DNA of 64,000 bases from Megascapheus bottae (GCA_024803745.1 JANJXV010001825.1:1-64000); one strand, 5' to 3'; shown: positions 1 through 10,161, counted from the first letter of the stretch. Translations and numbers: made by a program. The notes: a model not told the origin generated them from the sequence alone.

Positions 1-5
1 CGAAT

Positions 6-1508
6 TTAGGAGAGCACCAAAACACAGGCCTTTCCTCGCTTGTTCCTTCCCTTCTTCGATCGAGCTCTAGAGTCCTCACGAGGAAGTCGGCCAGCATTTC
101 CGGACAGCTGACCTGTGATACTCTGGCAAAGCTTTGGGGGTAAAGAATCTTCCTTCTCAGAATGGTTTTCTCTCCCGTGATCCCTGTGTTTGGATGGGTG
201 AATCAGGACTAGATTGGGATCCTGTGTGAACTCAATTTTCCTCAGGTTGAGCTGAGTCTTTGGCCGGTGTTGGTCCCTGAAGACCTTCCACTGGTCTAGG
301 GAGATTTCTTTCAGTGCTGTACTTTCCACATGTGCTGGTGACTCGACAAGTTCGCGAGGAGTGTCCTTTTTCAGGTGAAGATGGTGGGTGCTTCTCTGCT
401 TTCCACGGGTGTCGGGGGCCGTTGGGTCCCCGCCTGGCCACAGGGACTCACCGTTTCCCTTCTCGTTACTGCCCTCTTGGCTATAAAAGAGGACGTAGGC
501 TCGCTGACTCAACACCGAGGAAACAGCACAGGTGCTGACCTTCGCATCATCCATTTTATACCACTGGCCATTCCCAGCTTTGATGTAAGAGAAATAATGT
601 CCACTGTGACTGCTCCACCCAGCGTGAACCAGCACGGCGTACAGGTCCTACACAAGCGGTCCCTCCCTTGGCTGAGACATGTATGGCTGCATATCAAGTC
701 TCTGAGGAAACCGCACTAGCCCATCCACTTTGTCCCCCGTCAAAGGAGAAAATCTTTTCAGGACGAGGATGAGGACCTTGGAGGCACTGTGCAGAGTCAA
801 GGTCTTGGAAGCAGACACTTTGTGCAGACAAACCCCACAGTGATAGGCGTCTTCCCCGGCCAGCTCTTCCGGCTCGACCAGTCTGGCCAAAGCCTGCTCA
901 ACACTCTGAGCTCCCGCGATATCCAGCGTGATGTCCAGATAAGGGTCAAAGGTGTCTGAAGTGCTCTGGCACTGGAAACACGTGATTTGGGACCTCCAGG
1001 ACCCTCCAAAGATTTCCCGGATGAGGCCAGGCTCCCGACCGGCAAGATCCAAGCCCATACCACAAGACTGACGCGATTTCTCCATGGACTCCAAGATGAA
1101 CATGAGAAACTCATGGGCATCTTCCTGCTTGTGCACGTGGAAGCCAGCTCCGAGGGCACAGGAGGGCTGAATGATGGCCCCGGAGTGCTGGAAAGCCCTT
1201 TCCAGGTGAGCTTGCATCACACACATCATGCAGGTTGTCTTCTGGCAAGCCATCTGGGAGGTCCTAAGGGCCAGCATGTGGCTGGCAAGTGGGCCTGTGT
1301 GAGTCAGACACTGCAGAGTGGCATTCATGTAGCAAGCATTGCCTGTGTTCTTGAGGCCGGCAGCAACCGTGCGAGGTGGCTCCCAGCTCAGAGGAATGTG
1401 CTCTCTAGGACCCAGGGCTGGCTGGAGAGGAGACATATCCTTCGCAAGGTTTGGATCTTTCCCAGGTGACCCGGGGGAACCTCGGGGGAGAGGAGACCAC
1501 GAAGACAT
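6..1508 (-). pseudogene. USP17L: USP17-like deubiquitinase, copy 1, nonsense at codon 287
   Basis: The frame runs 500 codons from ATG at 1508 to TAA at 6, with an in-frame TAG replacing Tyr287 at 648-650. The family consists of cysteine proteases that remove ubiquitin from substrates. In order the sequence shows: Cys box 51-68 with catalytic Cys59 (GNACYMN), the QEDAHEF motif at 129-135, IFGG at 166-169, a CxxC pair at 177/180 and another at 224/227 (zinc-binding type), LVLKRF at 248-253, His box 295-315 with His304 (GHYFSY), Asp320 in WYKMDD, and a basic tail around 481-493. The Cys-His spacing (245) equals that of human USP17 and Cys59 sits close to Cys60 of mouse DUB-1. The TAG falls between Cys and His boxes, so a 286-residue product lacks His304 and Asp320 and should be inactive. 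TAA directly precedes the ATG. Confidence 0.88.
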
Positions 1509-1772
1509 TTAAGAATTCACAAGGGCAAAAGGAGGAGAATCCAAGCCTCTTGCTTCTTTCCTACCTTTCTTGTGCTTTGGAAGAAGGGAGCTGACAAAAT
1601 TCCCAAGGGAGAGCCCAAAAGTGGTCACCAAAGGGACCACTGGAAATCCCACTGGGAGGGCAGCGCTCCACCACAGGCAGAAGGGGGTAAGATCACTGCT
1701 TGGGGATCCCTCGGAGTAGCGTTCTCTATGGGGGTGAAGGAAGACAATACCTTTCACTAGCATCCTAACCAT
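1509..1772 (-). other. 87-codon open frame directly upstream of the gene, same frame (unit 1; present in all units)
   Basis: ATG at 1772, TAA at 1509-1511, immediately followed by the USP17-like ATG at 1508. It is open in all 13 units (264 bases each) with very few changes (copy 10 has two). No recognised domain; it has a hydrophobic middle. In the favoured splice model its start codon lies in the leader intron, so it would not be translated. Probably leader sequence rather than a gene. Confidence 0.3.
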
Positions 1773-2146
1773 TTCCCACGAGATACAGGGGAACTCTGGA
1801 ATTCCTCAAGCCTGAAACCCAGCCCCAGAGGTCAGGAGAAAGAAGCAAGGAAAAAGAGGGAAAATACAAAGGGCCTAGAAAACATTTTTTTAGCAGGGTC
1901 CATTCCTCTCCAGTGTGGAAGGAATAATGTCAGCTGCAGAGTTGTTGAATGACAGGGGGAAGCACGGAGCAGTCTCATAAACGTTTCCAAGGGATGCAAG
2001 AAACACTCACCTTACAAATTCAGGCCCACAGTAACCAACGCTCCAGGAGAAAGGGGCTCCTCGAGTACCCCTCCGGGAATCAGCAGGAAACGATGTTTCC
2101 TACTCAGCAGTAGCTGCCCAGTGGTCATTCTTCCATTCCAATCCGG

Positions 2147-2212
2147 CTTTTATTCTGATTCAGGCCCTCCTGCCATGCCTTCTCCTTATGATTGGCTGAT
2201 GGGCCCCACCCT
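2147..2212 (-). promoter_or_regulatory. Predicted promoter of unit 1 (TATA-like, CCAAT, CACCC) with leader intron
   Basis: On the minus strand, AATAAAAG (2147-2154) lies about 40 bases downstream of CCAAT (2191-2195), with a CACCC/GC-type box (2204-2212) just upstream. This spacing is that of a -30/-75 promoter and predicts a start near 2120. A strong splice donor (AAG then GTGAGT, GT starting at 2010) follows about 110 bases later; the best acceptor is a pyrimidine tract ending in CATAG at 1726. Splicing these removes 285 bases and leaves the gene's Met1 at 1508 as the first ATG of exon 2. Promoter and splicing are inference from motifs. Confidence 0.5.
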
Positions 2213-2490
2213 AAATTCCACACACCTGTGCCTCCTTGCAGTCGGGATGGGCTCGTGGTGCCCTGTCCTTTCAGTGAGCAACAATGCTCAAGCTGAAGCT
2301 GTTTCCACTCTCTAGTGTATGAGCAGGTGGGATGCACTGAGAATTGGTTCATTGCTAAGTAAGGGACACATTTTACTTGAATCCCAGTCATGACATTTCT
2401 AAACTCGAGAAAAGGAGGAACTTGAAGACCAGCCGAGGCTGGGGGCGGGGGTGGGGGGAGGGGATGAATCTACCTGAAAGATTTCTTATT

Positions 2491-2597
2491 CCTCCTCTTC
2501 TTACCCCTTTTTCTTCGCCCTTCTTCCTCTTCCTCTCCCTCTTCCTCTTCCGCTTCTTCTTCTTCTTTTGCTTCTTCTTCTTCCTCTTCTTTCTTCT

Positions 2598-2629
<32 letters not shown>

Positions 2630-2917
2630 TTCTTCTTCTTCTTCTTCTTCTTCTTCTTCTTCTTCTTCTTCTTCTTCTATAATGGGCATGACTCTTGGAC
2701 AGTGTTTGCTCAAGCACTTTGCTACTTGAGCCACAGCATCCCTTCTGACTATTTCTGCAAAGGAATGGCCCCAGGGCTTCCTGCAGGCCAGGCAATCACT
2801 CTACCAGTAGGCAACCGTCCCCGCCCCCAGGTCTGCCTTTGGAACTGCAAGCCTCACATCTCAGCCTCCCAACTAGCTGGGATTACAAGGGAGATCCACT
2901 GGGCCCAACCAGGCCAG
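2491..2917 (-). mobile_element. Composite B1-ID-like SINE with long (GAA)n tail, unit 1
   Basis: Read on the minus strand: a B1-like head (GGCCTGG..., then GTAATCCCAGCTA and GGGAGGCTGAGAT, 2917 downward), an ID-like part (GGTAGAGTGATTGCCTGGC and GTGGCTCAAGTAGCAAAGTG) and a purine tail of GAA repeats with GAG/GAAAA interruptions. The tail occupies 2491-2678 (188 bases) and the body 2679-2917. The head-plus-ID structure is typical of geomyoid-type rodent SINEs. The tail makes long meaningless open frames (poly-Glu, poly-Arg, poly-Phe or poly-Leu). Confidence 0.7.
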
Positions 2918-3277
2918 GTCATCTTCCCACTCATTAGAAGTTGGAAGAGAATCCGCATTCACATAGAAAAACATGATAAGGGTCTCCCTAAATTTCAAAA
3001 CACACCAGGAGATGTACCCAGGAAATTCAATGACCAGGTAGTTCCCAGACTTGTAACCCCATAGGGCGTAAAGAGTCTAAAGAACTGATTCAGTTGCGAT
3101 TTACTGATAGAACAGAGTGCTGCAGAAAGAGCCAGCCTTTCAGAAGGCATGGACTCAGCAGAATACTGTTGATCCATTTTGTCACTTTGGAATATGATCT
3201 GGCCCTCCCTATCCCGCAGTGGCAGAGGGTTCTTCTCCAGAAAGTCCAGAGAACTGCCGAGAGTGAGATCACAGAGA
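2918..3277. other. Unit spacer, nothing recognised (unit 1; same in each unit)
   Basis: No gene, RNA or repeat is recognised. Short open frames here are overlapping and lack family motifs. Units 11-13 share CATTTGAAGTCGG where others have CATTAGAAGTTGG; in units 4-10 the CGCATTCAC site reads CACATTCAC. Confidence 0.6.
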
Positions 3278-3560
3278 TGTTATCTGTTGGGGTGTTCCCC
3301 AATACGGGGGTCATTGATCAAAGGAACCAGACTGACAGAAAGCCAAAGTTAAGCAAAGTTTTATTTCACACCAAGCACGGAGAATGTCACTGACCGGTCA
3401 GGGCCAACTCTGTGAAGAGAGAGCGACCCCTCCCGGCCTCACAGGCTAAGTTCTATAGGGCAAAAACCACAACCCCCAAGTTTATTACAGCTTCGCATCT
3501 GCTAGAGGCTGACTGGTTACAAACAGCACAGTTACATATGTACTCCTGCTGACTGGACGT
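3278..3560 (-). mobile_element. LTR-like segment, probably solo LTR of an endogenous retrovirus, unit 1
   Basis: Read on the minus strand the segment ends in ...CAACAGATAACA and holds a polyadenylation motif AATAAAA (3359-3365) some 80 bases before that end, preceded by a C/G-mixed leader-like stretch and a CCTATAGAA element near 3450. This is the layout of R-U5 in a gammaretrovirus-like (ERV1-type) LTR. No coding or primer-site sequence is seen beside it. The other end and target duplication could not be fixed; 3560 is a conservative limit. No family name is claimed. Confidence 0.45.
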
Positions 3561-4198
3561 CTCCACCTGACCTGTCCCAACCTTGTGACTGAGCCTCGTG
3601 TTTGGAAATGGACTGGTTTAGGGGACTGTTTGCAAGTCGTTTTCCGTGTCTTCACGCTCCGTTCGCACTGAACTTAATCCAGTAGTCTCGTTTTGGGTTT
3701 CATGTTTTTAAACAAGGTGTGGTTGTACTTTTGCATCCATAACAAATTGGTCGTTCAGTCCAGATGGAGTTACACAGGCTGGATGAAGTCACTCGGGCTC
3801 AGCACTGAACCTTACACCAAAAAATACTGGTCCTTAAAATGTCGGCACATCCAGCAGAAGCGGGGGAAACATGTGCACCACAACACAGTTCAAAGAGAAG
3901 TCAGCAGTGTCCCAGGATCCGTCACGGTGTGGCGTTTTCAGGGCACTAGTGAGACCCATATGACTTTCACAGCTTCTGATACCAGTAATGGAGACGGGGA
4001 AAACTCCCCTCCGGGTCCATGCATACCATTCTGAGGAGTTTCCTGGCAGCTCCAACGCCATTGGCCTGCGGAAAACACCAGTACTTCTACCTAATTTCAT
4101 TATGTATGTTTCCTTCTCCATGGCATACACTTTATTTTCTGGAGAAGTAAATGAATGTCCATACGTGATGATCTCAGTGAATTTTTCAATTGAAATAT
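3561..4198. other. Unit spacer between LTR-like and L1-like segments, nothing recognised (unit 1; same in each unit)
   Basis: It may include the remaining U3 part of the LTR-like element. A plus-strand frame of 113 codons (3693-4034) is open in most units, but its start is lost or shifted in seven units, where the frame is 110 codons (GGTTTCATGG in place of GGTTTCATG with TTTT), and no domain is seen, so it is not called a gene. TTTATT at 4131-4136 (AATAAA on the minus strand) is a possible distal polyadenylation motif for the gene at 5083. Confidence 0.5.
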
Positions 4199-4440
4199 AT
4201 AGAGGGGTTACAGTTATATTAGCCAGATAGTAGGTGCCTTACAACTCCCACATTGGCACCCCCTTTCAGATTTCTGTTCCCATTTCCCTCCCCCCCCTTA
4301 ATTTATTGCTTCATCGTTTACGTGTATAAGTTTACTGGTGTTCCATCTATTCTTTTCACAGAGACATGGAGCTGCCTTAATCCAATTCCTACTTCCTTAT
4401 TGCCCTTCCTATGTCTACTTCCCATCTGGTACGTTTCCTA
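4199..4440 (-). mobile_element. L1 3'-UTR-like segment, unit 1 (recurs in every unit)
   Basis: On the minus strand this is an A/G-rich stretch with a run of eight G and GAGGGAAATGGGAACAG, ending near GTAACCCCTC. I associate this mix (plus-strand GAGGGGTTACAG followed by CACCCCC and C-rich blocks) with 3' ends of L1 elements in squirrel- and beaver-related rodents. No ORF2 sequence is attached. The same segment recurs near 9275, 14362, 19434, 24516, 29583, 34671, 39759, 44825, 49892, 54968 and 60077; the C run is one base longer in unit 8. Family assignment is tentative. Confidence 0.35.
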
Positions 4441-4564
4441 CTCCTCCCCATGGGAGAGTTGCACCTCCTAAATGGAGATCTTAGCAAGCTCCCAGTGTCT
4501 CAGGCCTGTAACCCAAGCTACCCAGGAGGTTCAGATTTGGGGATTGCCCTTCGAAGGCGGCATG

Positions 4565-4894
4565 GGCCGGGCGCGGTGGCTCAAGCCTACAACACGACCT
4601 ACTCAGGAGGCTGAGATCTGAGCTTCCAAGCTAGCTGGGAACAAGAGGACTTGGGACTCTTAGCTCCAAATAATCAGTAGACAACAGGAAGCGGGGCTTG
4701 GCACCTAGCTAGGGAGGTAGCCTTGAGCTGAAGGGCTCAGGGACAGTAGCCAGGCCCAGGCGAAGGGCCGTGGCCCTTAGCTGAAGAGCTCAGGGACAGC
4801 ACCCAGGCCGAGTTCAAGCCCCTTTATTCAACCCGCAGGCCCCTCTCCCCAGAACAACAACAACAACAACAACAACAACATCAACAACCACAAC
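4565..4894 (+). mobile_element. Composite B1-ID-like SINE with (AAC)n tail, after gene 1
   Basis: Begins GGCCGGGCGCGGTGGCTCA, continues with CTACTCAGGAGGCTGAGATC, then an ID-like part in which a block with GCTGAAGGGCTCAGGGACAG is followed by a second, similar one (GCTGAAGAGCTCAGGGACAG), and ends GAGTTCAAGCCCC plus an AAC tract (4853-4894, 42 bases). The doubled block suggests a local duplication. It lies 3' of the next gene (5083) in the opposite orientation and contains a TTTATT that reads AATAAA on the gene strand (4823-4828). Confidence 0.72.
4823..4828 (-). terminator. Candidate polyadenylation signal for gene copy 2 (AATAAA)
   Basis: AATAAA on the minus strand 255 bases past the stop codon of copy 2, inside the opposite-strand SINE. 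The equivalent hexamer downstream of copy 3 (9899-9904) is also canonical; downstream of copies 4-13 it is GATAAA. Motif-based only. Confidence 0.25.
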
Positions 4895-5082
4895 TAGGAG
4901 GCAGCATGGGTGGGCAGGTTCATGGGATTCTTCTGTCCTCCAGACCGCAAGGCCCTACATGTGGATCTTTGGCTCAGGTCATTCCCCACTCGTCTGGAGG
5001 TCATCTCGGGAAAGTGTGAAACCTCAAGATCCACAGACAGGATCAGCACCAAATTACAAACCCGAGACAGAACCCGGCGAAT

Positions 5083-6585
5083 TTAGGAGAGCACCAAAAC
5101 ACAGGCCTTTCCTCGCTTGTTCCTTCCCTTCTTCGATCGAGCTCTAGAGTCCTCACGAGGAAGTCGGCCAGCATTTCCGGACAGCTGACCTGTGATACTC
5201 TGGCAAAGCTTTGGGGGTAAAGAATCTTCCTTCTCAGAATGGTTTTCTCTCCCGTGATCCCTGTGTTTGGATGGGTGAATCAGGACTAGATTGGGATCCT
5301 GTGTGAACTCAATTTTCCTCAGGTTGAGCTGAGTCTTTGGCCGGTGTTGGTCCCTGAAGACCTTCCACTGGTCTAGGGAGATTTCTTTCAGTGCTGTACT
5401 TTCCACATGTGCTGGTGACTCGACAAGTTCGCGAGGAGTGTCCTTTTTCAGGTGAAGATGGTGGGTGCTTCTCTGCTTTCCACGGGTGTCGGGGGCCGTT
5501 GGGTCCCCGCCTGGCCACAGGGACTCACCGTTTCCCTTCTCGTTACTGCCCTCTTGGCTATAAAAGAGGACGTAGGCTCGCTGACTCAACACCGAGGAAA
5601 CAGCACAGGTGCTGACCTTCGCATCATCCATTTTATACCACTGGCCATTCCCAGCTTTGATGTAAGAGAAATAATGTCCACTGTGACTGCTCCACCCAGC
5701 GTGAACCAGCACGGCGTACAGGTCCTACACAAGCGGTCCCTCCCTTGGCTGAGACATGTATGGCTGCATATCAAGTCTCTGAGGAAACCGCACTAGCCCA
5801 TCCACTTTGTCCCCCGTCAAAGGAGAAAATCTTTTCAGGACGAGGATGAGGACCTTGGAGGCACTGTGCAGAGTCAAGGTCTTGGAAGCAGACACTTTGT
5901 GCAGACAAACCCCACAGTGATAGGCGTCTTCCCCGGCCAGCTCTTCCGGCTCGACCAGTCTGGCCAAAGCCTGCTCAACACTCTGAGCTCCCGCGATATC
6001 CAGCGTGATGTCCAGATAAGGGTCAAAGGTGTCTGAAGTGCTCTGGCACTGGAAACACGTGATTTGGGACCTCCAGGACCCTCCAAAGATTTCCCGGATG
6101 AGGCCAGGCTCCCGACCGGCAAGATCCAAGCCCATACCACAAGACTGACGCGATTTCTCCATGGACTCCAAGATGAACATGAGAAACTCATGGGCATCTT
6201 CCTGCTTGTGCACGTGGAAGCCAGCTCCGAGGGCACAGGAGGGCTGAATGATGGCCCCGGAGTGCTGGAAAGCCCTTTCCAGGTGAGCTTGCATCACACA
6301 CATCATGCAGGTTGTCTTCTGGCAAGCCATCTGGGAGGTCCTAAGGGCCAGCATGTGGCTGGCAAGTGGGCCTGTGTGAGTCAGACACTGCAGAGTGGCA
6401 TTCATGTAGCAAGCATTGCCTGTGTTCTTGAGGCCGGCAGCAACCGTGCGAGGTGGCTCCCAGCTCAGAGGAATGTGCTCTCTAGGACCCAGGGCTGGCT
6501 GGAGAGGAGACATATCCTTCGCAAGGTTTGGATCTTTCCCAGGTGACCCGGGGGAACCTCGGGGGAGAGGAGACCACGAAGACAT
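5083..6585 (-). pseudogene. USP17L: USP17-like deubiquitinase, copy 2, nonsense at codon 287
   Basis: At protein level this copy is identical to copy 1, both before and after the stop. Tyr287 is TAG at 5725-5727. It keeps Cys59, Ser14, His70/Leu74, Ala208 and Cys224, the variant set that characterises copies 1-4. Coding after the stop (His box, Asp320, basic tail) is still open through to TAA at 5083, so the nonsense mutation is young or the array is being homogenised faster than further damage accumulates. Use of a downstream GTG to make the C-terminal 209 residues is not credible in a mammal. Downstream, a canonical AATAAA on the minus strand lies at 4823-4828 inside the neighbouring SINE. 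Confidence 0.88.
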
Positions 6586-7223
6586 TTAAGAATTCACAAG
6601 GGCAAAAGGAGGAGAATCCAAGCCTCTTGCTTCTTTCCTACCTTTCTTGTGCTTTGGAAGAAGGGAGCTGACAAAATTCCCAAGGGAGAGCCCAAAAGTG
6701 GTCACCAAAGGGACCACTGGAAATCCCACTGGGAGGGCAGCGCTCCACCACAGGCAGAAGGGGGTAAGATCACTGCTCGGGGATCCCTCAGAGTAGCGTT
6801 CTCTATGGGGGTGAAGGAAGACAATACCTTTCACTAGCATCCTAACCATTTCCCACGAGATACAGGGGAACTCTGGAATTCCTGAAGCCTGAAACCCAGC
6901 CCCAGAGGTCAGGAGAAAGAAGCAAGGAAAAAGAGGGAAAATACAAAGGGCCTAGAAAACATTTTTTTAGCAGGGTCCATTCCTCTCCAGTGTGGAAGGA
7001 ATAATGTCAGCTGCAGAGTTGTTGAATGACAGGGGGAAGCACGGAGCAGTCTCATAAACTTTTCCAAGGGATGCAAGAAACACTCACCTTACAAATTCAG
7101 GCCCACAGTAACCAACGCTCCAGGAGAAAGGGGCTCCTCGAGTACCCCTCCGGGAATCAGCAGGAAACGATGTTTCCTACTCAGCAGTAGCTGCCCAGTG
7201 GTCATTCTTCCATTCCAATCCGG

Positions 7224-7289
7224 CTTTTATTCTGATTCAGGCCCTCCTGCCATGCCTTCTCCTTATGATTGGCTGATGGGCCCCACCCT
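7224..7289 (-). promoter_or_regulatory. Predicted promoter of unit 2
   Basis: Same TATA-like, CCAAT and CACCC elements as unit 1, unchanged. Leader donor GT starts at 7087, acceptor AG ends at 6803. Confidence 0.5.
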
Positions 7290-7567
7290 AAATTCCACAC
7301 ACCTGTGCCTCCTTGCAGTCGGGATGGGCTCGTGGTGCCCTGTCCTTTCAGTGAGCAACAATGCTCAAGCTGAAGCTGTTTCCACTCTCTAGTGTATGAG
7401 CAGGTGGGATGCACTGAGAATTGGTTCATTGCTAAGTAAGGGACACATTTTACTTGAATCCCAGTCATGACATTTCTAAACTCGAGAAAAGGAGGAACTT
7501 GAAGACCAGCCGAGGCTGGGGGCGGGGGTGGGGGGAGGGGATGAATCTACCTGAAAGATTTCTTATT

Positions 7568-7656
7568 CCTCCTCTTCTTACCCCTTTTTCTTCGCCCTTC
7601 TTCCTCTTCGTCCTCTTCCTCTTCTTCTTCCTCTTCCGCTTCTTCTTCTTCTTTTG

Positions 7657-7708
<52 letters not shown>

Positions 7709-7993
7709 TTCTTCTTCTTCTTCTTCTTCTTCTTCTTCTTCTTCTTCTTCTTCTATAATGGGCATGACTCTTGGACAGTGTTTGCTCAAGCACTTTGCTA
7801 CTTGAGCCACAGCATCCCTTCTGACTATTTCTGCAAAGGAATGGCCCCAGGGCTTCCTGCAGGCCAGGCAATCACTCTACCAGTAGGCAACCGTCCCCGC
7901 CCCCAGGTCTGCCTTTGGAACTGCAAGCCTCACATCTCAGCCTCCCAACTAGCTGGGATTACAAGGGAGATCCACTGGGCCCAACCAGGCCAG
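7568..7993 (-). mobile_element. SINE with (GAA)n tail, unit 2
   Basis: Tail 7568-7754 (187 bases), body 7755-7993. The interruption pattern (CTTCGTCC near 7607) is the one found in most units and differs from unit 1. Confidence 0.7.
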
Positions 7994-8353
7994 GTCATCT
8001 TCCCACTCATTAGAAGTTGGAAGAGAATCCGCATTCACATAGAAAAACATGATAAGGGTCTCCCTAAATTTCAAAACACACCAGGAGATGTACCCAGGAA
8101 ATTCAATGACCAGGTAGTTCCCAGACTTGTAACCCCATAGGGCGTAAAGAGTCTAAAGAACTGATTCAGTTGCGATTTACTGATAGAACAGAGTGCTGCA
8201 GAAAGAGCCAGCCTTTCAGAAGGCATGGACTCAGCAGAATACTGTTGATCCATTTTGTCACTTTGGAATATGATCTGGCCCTCCCTATCCCGCAGTGGCA
8301 GAGGGTTCTTCTCCAGAAAGTCCAGAGAACTGCCGAGAGTGAGATCACAGAGA

Positions 8354-8636
8354 TGTTATCTGTTGGGGTGTTCCCCAATACGGGGGTCATTGATCAAAGG
8401 AACCAGACTGACAGAAAGCCAAAGTTAAGCAAAGTTTTATTTCACACCAAGCACGGAGAATGTCACTGACCGGTCAGGGCCAACTCTGTGAAGAGAGAGC
8501 GACCCCTCCCGGCCTCACAGGCTAAGTTCTATAGGGCAAAAACCACAACCCCCAAGTTTATTACAGCTTCGCATCTGCTAGAGGCTGACTGGTTACAAAC
8601 AGCACAGTTACATATGTACTCCTGCTGACTGGACGT
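8354..8636 (-). mobile_element. LTR-like segment, unit 2
   Basis: Same segment with the AATAAAA motif at about 8435-8441; no differences noted from unit 1. Confidence 0.45.
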
Positions 8637-9640
8637 CTCCACCTGACCTGTCCCAACCTTGTGACTGAGCCTCGTGTTTGGAAATGGACTGGTTTAGGGG
8701 ACTGTTTGCAAGTCGTTTTCCGTGTCTTCACGCTCCGTTCGCACTGAACTTAATCCAGTAGTCTCGTTTTGGGTTTCATGTTTTTAAACAAGGTGTGGTT
8801 GTACTTTTGCATCCATAACAAATTGGTCGTTCAGTCCAGATGGAGTTACACAGGCTGGATGAAGTCACTCGGGCTCAGCACTGAACCTTACACCAAAAAA
8901 TACTGGTCCTTAAAATGTCGGCACATCCAGCAGAAGCGGGGGAAACATGTGCACCACAACACAGTTCAAAGAGAAGTCAGCAGTGTCCCAGGATCCGTCA
9001 CGGTGTGGCGTTTTCAGGGCACTAGTGAGACCCATATGACTTTCACAGCTTCTGATACCAGTAATGGAGACGGGGAAAACTCCCCTCCGGGTCCATGCAT
9101 ACCATTCTGAGGAGTTTCCTGGCAGCTCCAACGCCATTGGCCTGCGGAAAACACCAGTACTTCTACCTAATTTCATTATGTATGTTTCCTTCTCCATGGC
9201 ATACACTTTATTTTCTGGAGAAGTAAATGAATGTCCATACGTGATGATCTCAGTGAATTTTTCAATTGAAATATATAGAGGGGTTACAGTTATATTAGCC
9301 AGATAGTAGGTGCCTTACAACTCCCACATTGGCACCCCCTTTCAGATTTCTGTTCCCATTTCCCTCCCCCCCCTTAATTTATTGCTTCATCGTTTACGTG
9401 TATAAGTTTACTGGTGTTCCATCTATTCTTTTCACAGAGACATGGAGCTGCCTTAATCCAATTCCTACTTCCTTATTGCCCTTCCTATGTCTACTTCCCA
9501 TCTGGTACGTTTCCTACTCCTCCCCATGGGAGAGTTGCACCTCCTAAATGGAGATCTTAGCAAGCTCCCAGTGTCTCAGGCCTGTAACCCAAGCTACCCA
9601 GGAGGTTCAGATTTGGGGATTGCCCTTCGAAGGCGGCATG

Positions 9641-9928
9641 GGCCGGGCGCGGTGGCTCAAGCCTACAACATGACCTACTCAGGAGGCTGAGATCTGAGCT
9701 TCCAAGCTAGCTGGGAACAAGAGGACTTGGGACTCTTAGCTCCAAATAATCAGTAGACAACAGGAAGCGGGGCTTGGCACCTAGCTAGGGAGGTAGCCTT
9801 GAGCTGAAGGGCTCAGGGACAGTAGCCAGGCCCAGGCGAAGGGCCGTGGCCCTTAGCTGAAGAGCTCAGGGACAGCACCCAGGCCGAGTTCAAGCCCCTT
9901 TATTCAACCCGCAGGCCCCTCTCCCCAG

Positions 9929-9959
<31 letters not shown>

Positions 9960-9973
9960 TCAACAACCACAAC
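9641..9973 (+). mobile_element. Plus-strand SINE with (AAC)n tail, after gene 2
   Basis: AAC tract 45 bases (9929-9973). Retains TTTATT at 9899-9904 (AATAAA on the minus strand). Confidence 0.72.
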
Positions 9974-10161
9974 TAGGAGGCAGCATGGGTGGGCAGGTTC
10001 ATGGGATTCTTCTGTCCTCCAGACCGCAAGGCCCTACATGTGGATCTTTGGCTCAGGTCATTCCCCACTCGTCTGGAGGTCATCTCGGGAAAGTGTGAAA
10101 CCTCAAGATCCACAGACAGGATCAGCACCAAATTACAAACCCGAGACAGAACCCGGCGAAT

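Noticed and set aside
6..635. Separate 209-codon C-terminal gene in copies 1-4
   Set aside because: It begins at GTG (Val292 of the parent frame) and is simply the part of the gene after the Tyr287 stop.
2501..2734. Long poly-Glu, poly-Arg, poly-Phe or poly-Leu open frames in every unit
   Set aside because: They are translations of the GAA/CTT microsatellite in the SINE tail; frames and lengths shift with triplet number and no domain flanks them.
3693..4034. Plus-strand 113-codon frame in the spacer, open in most units
   Set aside because: Its start differs between units, there is no recognisable domain, and conservation follows from recent amplification.
4757..4820. tRNA gene in the ID-like part of the SINEs
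   Set aside because: The similarity to tRNA A/B boxes is that of a SINE; no complete cloverleaf with anticodon arm could be drawn.
4853..4894. CRISPR-like array or separate minisatellite in the AAC tract
   Set aside because: A simple triplet tail of a SINE with length varying in steps of three; no spacers.
4565..4894. Primate Alu (because of GGCCGGGCGCGGTGGCTCA)
   Set aside because: Only the B1/Alu-type head matches; the rest is ID-like and there is no second Alu arm, which fits a rodent composite SINE.
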